A program made the translations under genes and the position numbers. DNA of 11,800 bases from Candidatus Peregrinibacteria bacterium (lineage in GTDB: Bacteria > Patescibacteriota > Gracilibacteria > UBA1369 > UM-FILTER-53-11), in the NCBI GenBank assembly GCA_023245725.1, contig JAHFJU010000045.1, positions 1-11,800 on the forward strand. Direction: 5' to 3'. The notes under the pieces were generated by a model. That model did no database searches. It had not been told where the DNA came from and was given only the letters and a program-made list of their open reading frames with translations. The first letter of the stretch is position 1, and each line of letters starts with the position of its first letter. Positions 1 through 7,100 of the stretch are shown piece by piece.

Positions 1-427
1 CGACAACAGTAGACAAAACGATACCGAGAGTTCCTCTTACAAAAAAATCCAAGTCTTCGTTCTTGTATCGAAATCCCGAAAAAACAAACATCAACACTCC
101 CCCATCAATATATAAAAGCAACTCAGAAAGTCCGTACTGTGGAGTCTGTCCGAAAATAATCGCGAGCAAAACCATTAAGCAAAAAAGCGCATACACTAAA
201 TGTAACCACCAAAAACGCGGAGCAAAATGAACATCCTTTAAAAACTTAATCCTCTTTCTCAAAAACACCATGATCGCGCAAAGCGTTGTAGCAAAAGTCA
301 AAATCGCATGTGACGCGAACGGCCCTCCTCCACCATTTAATAAAGCGAAAATAAGTACGCACCACATCACTATAAAAAGTGAACGATGCATATCAAAATT
401 CGTGACAAATTTAATTAACTTATCCAT
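1..427 (-). CDS. Polytopic membrane protein, N-terminal part (possibly O-antigen ligase/polymerase-like)
   Basis: An open frame runs from the ATG at 427 to the window edge (142 codons, no stop), so only the N-terminus is present. An in-frame TGA just upstream of the ATG means no earlier start is available. A GAGGA Shine-Dalgarno-like site lies about 5 nt before it, one of the few in the window. The protein starts MDKLIKFVTN and has about five strongly hydrophobic stretches (roughly residues 14-32, 40-56, 72-93, 100-119, and 125 onward), broken by short basic loops such as RKRIKF. The pattern of many helices, a short loop with the FGQTP segment and then an LSELLLY helix recalls the front of O-antigen ligase/polymerase-type proteins. 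That is a weak family guess because the diagnostic large periplasmic loop would be outside the window. Its start overlaps the stop of the small upstream ORF by 8 nt (ATGGATAA), so translational coupling is likely. Confidence 0.7.
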   Translation of the reverse strand, partial: MDKLIKFVTNFDMHRSLFIVMWCVLIFALLNGGGGPFASHAILTFATTLCAIMVFLRKRIKFLKDVHFAPRFWWLHLVYALFCLMVLLAIIFGQTPQYGLSELLLYIDGGVLMFVFSGFRYKNEDLDFFVRGTLGIVLSTVV

Positions 428-539
428 CGATTTCCTCGATCATATTAATAAGTAGAACAGAATCAATTCCATCTTTAAATGATATTCCGATCATGTCTTC
501 ATCTTCGTGAAAAATTACGCCATCGTCTTTCATAATCAT
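420..539 (-). CDS. Small acidic protein of 39 residues, unrecognised
   Basis: The ORF begins MIMKDDGVIF and ends EEIDG, rich in Asp/Glu. A TAA two codons before the first ATG fixes its maximum length; the third codon is also ATG. Its stop overlaps the start of the downstream membrane-protein gene in the arrangement ATGGATAA, typical of coupled genes, and the GAGGA site of that gene lies inside this ORF. A possible -10 (TAGAAT, 550-555 on the minus strand) lies about 10 nt before the first ATG, divergent from the nifU promoter. I do not recognise a family. It could be a real small regulator, or only a leader peptide whose translation feeds ribosomes to the membrane-protein gene. Support is positional only. 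Confidence 0.4.
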   Translation of the reverse strand: MIMKDDGVIFHEDEDMIGISFKDGIDSVLLINMIEEIDG

Positions 540-558
540 AAATTACTTTATTCTATTC

Positions 559-586
559 TTGTTATTTGTAAAGATCCCGTTACAAT
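559..586 (+). promoter_or_regulatory. Promoter of the nifU-like gene
   Basis: TTGTTA (559-564), a 16-nt spacer and TACAAT (581-586) form a sigma70-like promoter. Its expected start point, about 593, falls directly before the ATG at 594. This supports a leaderless mRNA starting at MPKNP. An ATG at 585 lies inside the -10 box and is therefore unlikely to be used. Confidence 0.55.
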
Positions 587-593
587 GAGATCC

Positions 594-911
594 ATGCCAA
601 AAAATCCTATAAAAAAAGCCGCGAAAGACCCAAATGCCGAACTTTTTGAAAAGGTGAAGGTTTGCATTGAGGAACGAATAAAACCCTTTATTCAAATGGA
701 CGGCGGCGATATTGAGGTGATTGAGCTGGTAAACGGCCCACTCGACGAAAAAGGCAATCCTTTGCACAAAGTTCTGCGTATTCAATTACATGGAGCGTGC
801 GTTGGTTGTTCAGCATCGAGTTTTACACTGCAATTTGGCGTTCAGAATGCGATTAATGAAGAGTTTCCCGACGAAGATATTATGCTCGAACAAATTGGAG
901 TTGAGGAATGA
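594..911 (+). CDS. NifU-like C-terminal-domain Fe-S cluster scaffold protein
   Basis: The 105-residue protein matches the stand-alone NifU C-terminal (Nfu) domain. It has the N-terminal segment with IQMDGGDIEVIEL, then GACVGC at residues 67-72 holding the CxxC motif (C69, C72). Known function of the family: the CxxC cysteines of two subunits hold a [4Fe-4S] cluster in the cytoplasm and pass it to apoproteins. The length fits stand-alone members. The frame opens earlier, at 507 and 585, but the domain and the promoter geometry favour 594, with a lysine-rich tail before the domain. No A-type or IscU partner is in the window. The last 35 bp (875-909) recur at 1871-1905 on the far side of the downstream TA module, with one synonymous change and TAA in place of TGA. 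Confidence 0.9.
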   Translation: MPKNPIKKAAKDPNAELFEKVKVCIEERIKPFIQMDGGDIEVIELVNGPLDEKGNPLHKVLRIQLHGACVGCSASSFTLQFGVQNAINEEFPDEDIMLEQIGVEE

Positions 912-935
912 AAAATATAGCGTTATTTGAATTCC

Positions 936-1014
936 GCCTATTACCGTATTTACGATTTGCATTCTTATTTCTTCCCGGGAAAATATTTTTGCAATGATTT
1001 TTGAGGATTGTAAA
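936..1014 (+). repeat. Intergenic hairpin-bearing repeat, copy A
   Basis: This lies in the gap between nifU and the 3' end of hepT and resembles 8846-8923. The best part, 974-1014, matches 8883-8923 at 35 of 41 positions without gaps. It contains the palindrome TTCCCGGGAA, then TTTGCAAT (988-995) which can pair with ATTGTAAA (1007-1014) across an 11-nt loop, with one G-U pair. The upstream part aligns more loosely and needs small gaps. It could be a REP-like element, a remnant of a small mobile element, or a structured 3' UTR. Confidence 0.6.
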
Positions 1015-1051
1015 CAACGGTGTGCTGCCCAAAAAAACAGGAAAACTAGGC

Positions 1052-1474
1052 CTAAAGCGAATCCATATATTTCTGAATAGCCTTTGCGTAAATCTGAAAA
1101 TCCTTATTGGCTATTTTAAGAGAAGTGTAGTATTTTTTGTAATCGATTTTCATGTACTCGTGAATTATCAAATTTCGCAAACCAGCCGATGGAGCAATAC
1201 GATTCGCAACTGGCACCGATAATATTTTATTTGTACCGAGTTCAATGAACGACGAATAATAATCATCGGGAACCATGCCAGTAATATCGGTTAGAATATG
1301 ATAGTTGATGTCGACTGCGGCGGTAATCAATCGCTCAATGACACGCTCTGAGAAATAAAGCATTGGCACATCTGACAAAAGTTGCTTTTGCGATAACTTA
1401 ACCAGGGAATTGAGGTGTTTTATCTCTGTAATAACTTCTGCTAGTTTGCGTGAAATAATAATTTTATCCGGCAT
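1052..1474 (-). CDS. hepT: HepT-like HEPN toxin of a MntA/HepT toxin-antitoxin module
   Basis: The 140-residue protein is a helical HEPN/DUF86-type polypeptide with the HepT signature RNLIIHEY (R100, H105, Y107), that is RX4HXY, followed by MKID as is usual in the family. Known of the family: R and H form the RNase active site of a HEPN dimer, and the Tyr is the residue AMPylated by MntA to silence the toxin. All key residues are present, so the toxin looks intact. It is the second gene of a minus-strand pair. Its ATG lies inside the end of mntA (11-nt overlap, ATGCCGGATAA) with no Shine-Dalgarno site, so translation is probably coupled. It converges on nifU, with 140 nt between the two stops. 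Confidence 0.88.
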   Translation of the reverse strand: MPDKIIISRKLAEVITEIKHLNSLVKLSQKQLLSDVPMLYFSERVIERLITAAVDINYHILTDITGMVPDDYYSSFIELGTNKILSVPVANRIAPSAGLRNLIIHEYMKIDYKKYYTSLKIANKDFQIYAKAIQKYMDSL

Positions 1475-1853
1475 GTGATAAAAAGCGTTTGTTAAGACGC
1501 TCCTGCATTAAAAAATAAGGAGCATAATCATTTTTTCGATGAAATGAATTTAGTTTAAATGAGTTAAAATCACTTTGACTGCCAAAAATGAGAGTCCCGT
1601 ATTTTGAAATCTGAGTCATAAGCAATACCGAAGCATGAGGAATATAAACAAGGTCTGCCTCTCGCAAAAAGATCTTGAATAATTCTTTTCTTAAAACAAG
1701 TTCACTCGTAAGTTTTAAAGGATTTGGCGCACTGTATGCGATGTCAATATCGCTCCCCTGTTGCTCTTTCCCCTTTGCCACTGATCCAAAAACGATCATC
1801 ATTGAAATGCCGTATTTTTTTGCTAACCTCGCAATTTCTACTTCAACTTTCAT
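1464..1853 (-). CDS. mntA: MntA-like minimal nucleotidyltransferase antitoxin (pairs with HepT)
   Basis: The protein has 129 residues from ATG 1853. It carries the nucleotidyltransferase motif GSX10DXD at G23-S24 and D35-I-D37 within VFGSVAKGK...GSDIDIAY. The third catalytic carboxylate is probably the Asp in FLREADLVYI. Known of the family: MntA transfers AMP to the tyrosine of HepT and so blocks its RNase activity. A TTG at 1859 also opens the frame, but a -10 box TATTAT ends exactly 6 nt before the ATG at 1853, which makes the ATG the expected first base of the transcript. The promoter abuts the repeated nifU end at 1871. Transcription of the pair runs against nifU. Confidence 0.88.
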   Translation of the reverse strand: MKVEVEIARLAKKYGISMMIVFGSVAKGKEQQGSDIDIAYSAPNPLKLTSELVLRKELFKIFLREADLVYIPHASVLLMTQISKYGTLIFGSQSDFNSFKLNSFHRKNDYAPYFLMQERLNKRFLSHAG

Positions 1854-1859
1854 GATCAA

Positions 1860-1868
1860 ATAATAGCA
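1860..1868 (-). promoter_or_regulatory. Extended -10 promoter of mntA-hepT
   Basis: On the minus strand TGCTATTAT is followed by six bases (TTGATC) and then ATG. The TGN prefix is the extended -10 element. A weak -35 candidate, TTGTTC about 18 nt further up, falls inside the duplicated nifU end, so the promoter straddles the cassette junction. Confidence 0.6.
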
Positions 1869-1870
1869 TT

Positions 1871-1907
1871 AGATATTATGCTCGAACAAATTGGTGTTGA
1901 GGAATAA
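1871..1907 (+). pseudogene. Duplicated 3' end of nifU (remnant, 11 codons plus stop)
   Basis: This matches the end of the intact gene (875-909) at 34 of 35 bases, offset 996 bp. It reads in frame DIMLEQIGVEE and then TAA. The only internal difference is GGA to GGT, which is synonymous; the stop changes from TGA to TAA. The match stops abruptly upstream of 1871, at the mntA promoter. It has no start and is not expected to be translated. It marks the right boundary of the mntA-hepT segment. Confidence 0.85.
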
Positions 1908-1983
1908 GCGGCGTGATCCTGTAACATGGATTTAACACCAGTGCGAAAAAGTGAGGCAAATAATGGCCGCTGCACGGCAAATA

Positions 1984-1992
1984 TGCTATAAT
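1984..1992 (+). promoter_or_regulatory. Extended -10 promoter of the DUF6922/AbiEii-type operon
   Basis: TGCTATAAT ends at 1992. The ATG at 2000 is 7 nt further on, close to the expected start point. No convincing -35 lies 17 nt upstream, as is usual with an extended -10. Confidence 0.6.
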
Positions 1993-1999
1993 AGCAGTG

Positions 2000-2275
2000 A
2001 TGAAAAAGGATGATAAATCAAAGGAAAAACCTCGAAAAATCCCCAATAAAATGATACTTAGACAGTCGCTCTTTTGGGATGTTGATGCAAAGGATATTGA
2101 TTTAGAAAAAGATGCACGATATGTGATTGAAAGGATTATGGATCTCGGAATGGACGACGAAGTTAAGTGGATGCGCAGGCAATATTCAAAAGAAAAATTG
2201 CGCGATGTGGCAGAAAAGTCACGGGCGCTTTCGCCACAATCGAAAAACCTATGGTTACTTCTGACAAAAAAATAG
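2000..2275 (+). CDS. DUF6922-like protein, probable antitoxin partner of the AbiEii-type toxin
   Basis: The protein has 91 residues (MKKDDKSKEK...). The central segment SLFWDVDAKDIDLEKDARYVI, followed by ERIMDLGMDDEVKWM and a C-terminal SRALSPQSKNLWLLL, follows the pattern I associate with DUF6922: the SLFWD opening, a helix with an E-R pair, and a final S-R-x-L-S motif. From family knowledge such proteins are usually encoded directly before AbiEii/AbiGii-type nucleotidyltransferases and are thought to be their antitoxin partners. The arrangement is the same here, with 25 nt overlap with the next gene. GTG at 1997 also opens the frame, but the -10 spacing (7 nt) favours ATG 2000. The gene is intact although its partner is broken. 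Confidence 0.75.
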   Translation: MKKDDKSKEKPRKIPNKMILRQSLFWDVDAKDIDLEKDARYVIERIMDLGMDDEVKWMRRQYSKEKLRDVAEKSRALSPQSKNLWLLLTKK

Positions 2276-2916
2276 ATTTAAGTATTTTACCGAAAAATAC
2301 AGCCAGCGCTTTTGATTATTTTTCATCGCAGAAATGGCTTAAGGAAGACGAAGCCGACTAGTACCTAGCTGGTGGAACGGCCTTAGCTTTACAGTTGGGA
2401 CACCGAGAATCTGTTGATCTCGATTTTTTCAGCCCACGATCCACTTTCAATCTTTCAACTTTTTTAGGCAATGTTACGAACCCAGATTGGCATATTGATA
2501 TTGCGCAGGAGAAAACTGTATATGGGCGCCAATTTGATGCAAAAATAAGTTTTATTTCGTATCCTTTTTTCAAGCCGTCATGCGCACCTATCAAATATGG
2601 CTCAATTAGAATTCTAGATATCGATGATATAGCCGTAATGAAAATCATTGCTATCAGCCAACGCGGTAAAAAAAGAGATTTTATAGATCTTTATGAGTAC
2701 ATTCAAAAACGTTCAAGTCTATACAACGTATTATTAAAAGTTCCTGTTCAATACTCTGGAGTTACTCACGATTTTCATCATTTGTTAAAGACCCTGATTT
2801 ATTTTAGTGACGCCGATGACGATACAATGCCAAAAATGAAAAAAACTATCGTTTGGGATACTGTAAAAAAATATTTTGTTACCGAGGTAAGTAAATTGAG
2901 CCGCAAAATTCTATAA
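2251..2916 (+). pseudogene. AbiEii/AbiGii-type nucleotidyltransferase toxin, interrupted by an in-frame TAG
   Basis: The frame from ATG 2251 runs through residue 36 (…LKEDEAD), meets TAG at 2359-2361 and continues in the same frame for 185 codons to the stop at 2914-2916. The joined product would be about 221 residues, a normal size. Downstream of the stop the family core is intact: YLAGGTALALQLGH, then ESVDLDFF with the catalytic DxD, and later KRDFIDLYEY, the conserved Lys/Arg-Asp helix. The TAG comes directly before YLAGGTAL, so no complete toxin can be made without readthrough. A single base change (for example from TGG) would explain it. There is no good start just after the TAG that would keep the GG motif, so the toxin is probably dead while its antitoxin gene survives. 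A sequencing error is the simple alternative. Confidence 0.85.
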
Positions 2917-2948
2917 ACAAGCCCAACATAGCTAAATGAGCGCGTTTT

Positions 2949-2957
2949 TGGTATAAT
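2949..2957 (+). promoter_or_regulatory. Extended -10 promoter of the metallopeptidase-like gene
   Basis: TGGTATAAT ends at 2957 and ATG begins at 2964, exactly six bases later, at the expected transcription start. No -35 is obvious. Confidence 0.65.
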
Positions 2958-2963
2958 TACCAG

Positions 2964-4055
2964 ATGGCATTTATTCAAAATAACGATTCAAGAGGAGTTG
3001 GAACTGAACACGGCAGGGAAAGTTTACCGAATGCCGCGTGCGCGCTCGATGGAAAATTAGAAAAACTTGAGTGCGCAATTGGAGTTCGGTCTCAATTGAA
3101 GCAGCTGGCCAAAGAAAATCCTATCACAAATAATGCGGCGGTTTATACGGCTGACAGAAGCGCAAAAAAGGCCGATAGCCGAAATGGTGCAAATGAGACG
3201 AGCATCGCCGTTGCAAAGAAAAATCCAAATAATATTTCATATGCCGGCAATTTAGCCACGCAAAGAGGGCAAACCGGTTTTGAAAGCACTGACTTAGAAA
3301 GAAATGAAAAGACTTTCACAAGTGGATATAAAATCTCTCAGTATTTTGACAGAAATAAAAGAGAAATTCTGAAAAAAATAGCTGCCTCAAATGACTCTAA
3401 AACAGCGAAAGAAAATGCGAATAAAGCGGTAGAGATTATTGCGACCAATAACGAAACGCACACTGTAAATATTACCGATACAAACATAGGGCACGATGTT
3501 TCTGGAGAATTTGACGCACTCAAAAACACTATATACATTTCGAAAAACTTCAATGCAGGGGATCCTCTTTCTCAGGCCACTTTGATTCACGAGGTTGTTC
3601 ATAAATTACAGGATATTAATACCCAAACGAGGGCGAAGTCAGACTCCTCACTTGATCAAAGACGAAGAGATTTTTTGACCACCGACTCGGCAATAGCAGT
3701 ACCTGAATGGGAGCAGTCATCGATAGAAGCAGAGTTAGCCTATGTGAATTCGTTAAGCAACGGCTCACTTAAAAAAGCGGTATTGGAGAATGCAGACTTT
3801 GACGAATATATGACGAAGGCAAAATCGATATTGCTGTCTTTGGGCTCATCACAAGGTACCAGACTCGACACCGTCGCCTCGCGTGCATTCTATTACTATG
3901 GCAAACCAAACGAATGGCCATATTTTGTACGGCATTTATACGGATGCAGACTTGGCGGTGGCACTGGTGCAGTTCTGTTTACCCCCTCATTGTCAAAAAT
4001 AGGAAAACCAAAAGCAGATGAATGTGAAAAGCTAAAGACCCGTGGCGGAATGTGA
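2964..4055 (+). CDS. Protein with HExxH zinc-metallopeptidase motif, otherwise unrecognised
   Basis: The protein has 363 residues, hydrophilic throughout, with no signal peptide or membrane segment. Residues 1-130 are low-complexity and polar (Asn, Lys, Ala rich). A helical stretch at about 128-165 (ISQYFDRNKREILKKIAAS) precedes a compact domain ending in TLIHEVVHKLQD, with the zinc motif H209-E210-V-V-H213. SIEAELAY follows about 45 residues later, where E255 or E257 could be the third zinc ligand in the manner of gluzincins. The segment KNTIYISKNF before it resembles the strand preceding the active-site helix in eCIS-core/DUF4157-like and toxin-type metallopeptidases. That is inference from pattern, not an identification. 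The gene has its own leaderless-type promoter. The next gene, a large modular protein in the same direction, starts 51 nt later with a separate promoter. They may act together, but nothing proves it. Confidence 0.7.
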   Translation: MAFIQNNDSRGVGTEHGRESLPNAACALDGKLEKLECAIGVRSQLKQLAKENPITNNAAVYTADRSAKKADSRNGANETSIAVAKKNPNNISYAGNLATQRGQTGFESTDLERNEKTFTSGYKISQYFDRNKREILKKIAASNDSKTAKENANKAVEIIATNNETHTVNITDTNIGHDVSGEFDALKNTIYISKNFNAGDPLSQATLIHEVVHKLQDINTQTRAKSDSSLDQRRRDFLTTDSAIAVPEWEQSSIEAELAYVNSLSNGSLKKAVLENADFDEYMTKAKSILLSLGSSQGTRLDTVASRAFYYYGKPNEWPYFVRHLYGCRLGGGTGAVLFTPSLSKIGKPKADECEKLKTRGGM

Positions 4056-4062
4056 CTTAAAA

Positions 4063-4071
4063 TGGTATAAT
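4063..4071 (+). promoter_or_regulatory. Extended -10 promoter of the 1150-residue protein gene
   Basis: TGGTATAAT ends at 4071. The expected start point near 4078 gives a 5' leader of about 29 nt, almost entirely A and T, before ATG 4107. It has no Shine-Dalgarno site. Unlike most promoters here, this one predicts an A-rich leader rather than a leaderless mRNA. Confidence 0.6.
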
Positions 4072-4106
4072 TAACAGAACAAAATAAACAAATAAAAAAT
4101 TAATAT

Positions 4107-7100
4107 ATGCGAAATTTATACTGTGCCTTTAGAAATTTTGAGGGAGGAAATGGAAGGGTTGTGTATCTCGAAAATATATCGCACGCGCCGTCAGCAGATA
4201 GAGAAGCCACCTCCGAAAATACAACAAAAGAGAATAATTATAAATTGCTCGAGGCACTATATAAAGCACTCAAAGAAGAAGCGACAAAAGATGGACAAAA
4301 TGATGATGCATATATTACCCGTATAATAAATACAGCGTTCGATATTAATATCATGCAGATACATACCCCAGATGCGGGTAACATATCTGAAAATTTTAAT
4401 GATGAAAAGTTCAGAAATAAACTTCAGTACTTAATTGATAGTAGTTACAACTATTTCGGCAATGTACTTGAACCAGTCATTGCTCAAAATGAATTTAGAG
4501 GAATTCTGGACCCGCTTGCTGTCAATGCAAGAAATACCAAGGAGAAAGAGGGGGCTCTGGATTCAAATCGGGATGATGCAGCAAAAAAACTATTAGGTTT
4601 GCTAAGTAATATACTTATGCAAAAATTATCTGATGATTATGCGGAAAACTACAACGCCCGTAAGGCTTTAAAAGATACATTTAACATCGACGCCCCAGAA
4701 CATGATGGAGGCATTGATGAGAGCAGCGAAAATATAGATAAAATAAAAAAACAATTTTTCGATAATTTTAAGGATGAATCTGATATTGCTAATGCCGGAC
4801 GACACTACGAAGTAATGATGGCAGACATTATTAAAACGAATTTAACTGGAACATCGCTTGCGGCTATTAGCAATAGATTGCCAACTGAGATTGCTAATCT
4901 CATAGAGCATGACAAACAGAAAGAAAAGAGTAACGATAGTAATGATGTAAAAAGACTTAAAAGCATTATCGGATCTACGAATATCAATAATATCGATAAT
5001 TTATTTATCGACCTAAATGATGATGAAAAAAGAGCTACAGCTTTGGGAACGATAATTAAGTTATACGGTGAATCTAATAGAAATAGTGATATTTGTAAAC
5101 TTAGCAATGAGGTTTTGAATCTCGTTGGCCAATCAGCCAACTTAGAAGAATACATTCAGAAATTTAAGTCATTAGTACAAGCAAGTGGGGCAAAACAGGC
5201 AGCCATGAACGAGGGATCGACTACACCTAAGGAGAAAGGGAATATGAAAGAAAAAGCGGCAACTCCACAGCCGCTGGCTGCACAAAAAAACGCAAATAGA
5301 CCTTATGCTGCGCCCGCTCCAGCCGAAGACACCACCGCTGCACCAGCAGAAAACGAAACCGCAGACAGCAGAAAAGCGGATTTTTCACGCACAAAAATCA
5401 ATGGCATTCCAGATGAAAGCCTAAAAACAGCGGTAATAAAGGCGCTATTTAACGATAATCCACCTTTGGATTTAGCAAAAAAATCTGACGCCGAATTAAA
5501 CAGCGCAGTACTTGCGCTTCAAGCAAAACTTGTTGCGGCATCGGCCGACTCAACGCCCCCGCCTTCCGCTGAAGCAAAAAACAAAATTAATGACATGATT
5601 AAAATCGAAGGTGGCGAATCAGGATTCCAAGACGGCGCATTCGGGGATCATACGTTAGAAGCGCTTAAGGCTACTATTGTGCCAGCGGCAGCAACGGCGG
5701 GAGATGCACCAGCAGACGCCCCAGCAGCAGCTCTAAGCGGCGTGCCATCATCGGCGCCCTCAGCACCAGCCGCTACCCCAGAGACAACAGCCAAATCCGA
5801 CGAAATTCCTGTAACAGAAACATTTAGTGAAAAACCTCGTATTCTCGACCTTATCGATCCGAAAAATTTAACTTATCAACAGCTCGAAATTGAGATTAAA
5901 GGATTATTTAATAAAATCGGTGACGGTAGATATACGAATAGTGAAAAAGACATACAAGCTATTTCAGGAAAGTCTGTAAATATTAGAACTGCTCGCGATT
6001 CAAATGGAGCGCTTAAAACTATTCTAGTAATTGGCGATAAGAATACCGACGGTACATATAATACAATGAGTACCAATGGCGTTATAACTAAAGATTTTAA
6101 AACTGAATGGGTCAATGTTGATAAACTATCCCAACCACAAAAAGTCGTAACAAAAGAAGATGAAAAATTAATGAAGGATTTCTTAACGGAACTTTATAAA
6201 ACGCTCACAAATCCTATTACTACCGCGAAAGAGAAAAACGAAAAAGAATATAAGGATTCAAAACATATTCTTGATCTGCAAAGCGATAGGGAATCTCTAT
6301 CAACACTCAAAATGTATGGAGTAGAATCGGAACATGATACGGTAAACAAATACAATAAAGGCGAAAAACTAGCCGCTGTTTCAATGACATTTGTAAATGG
6401 CGAAACATTCTACGAAGTTCTTGATAAAAAAGGGTTCAGGTCATACATTGAACTGACCGATGCCGAAGCTGCAGTAATAAATGGGACAGCTACTGATACG
6501 ACTACTGCTGTGGCTGCCCCCCCCCTCGAAGTGGCGACAACCGAACCTTCACCTCTTAAAGAAATTGCAAAATTTCACACGATTGCATATTTGCCAGAAT
6601 CACTCGACACAACTAACGCGAGCGCTGATCAGCTTGTGAAGGCGATTAATGAACTGACTGCAAAAAAAACATCAGGAGAGTATCCGTTTATAACACTGCA
6701 GTTAGATCAAATTGAAAAAAATAAAATCGTAAAAATACCTTCAGCGGTAAAAGGCGGTGACCCGACGGTAGGATTGCTTGTTTCAAAAAACTCCAACGAG
6801 ATTACATACATAAACGAGGCTGGCACAAAATCATCTAGACCGATCAATGGGCAAGCAGAAGCTACAACGACCGATGCAGAACAAAAGGAATTTCTTGCTA
6901 CGTTGTACAAAGAAATGATGAAGGGGCGTGGACAAGAATTGCAGAAAAATTTGGAGGATGCGAAAAATGGCAGACAAATAAAATTGCTTGGGACTGCGAC
7001 GGGGCATGTGATGTACTTGGAAGAAAATGCAAATCAGAATGCTAACGCGCAAAAATATAATTACAAGGCAGGCACCGAGCTTTCAATAATTGGAAAGGTT

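Noticed and set aside
270..455. Plus-strand open frame of 61 codons
   Set aside because: It lies antisense to the minus-strand membrane-protein frame, which has hydrophobic periodicity and a ribosome site. The plus-strand frame has neither.
1915..1931. Resemblance of this segment to the nifU promoter/start at 573-590
   Set aside because: Only about 17 bases align and a gap is needed. That is too short to claim a second duplicated piece of nifU.
1926..1991. 21-codon ORF (MDLTPVRKSE...) before the DUF6922 gene
   Set aside because: It is short, has no initiation signal, and its stop lies in the -10 box of the next gene.
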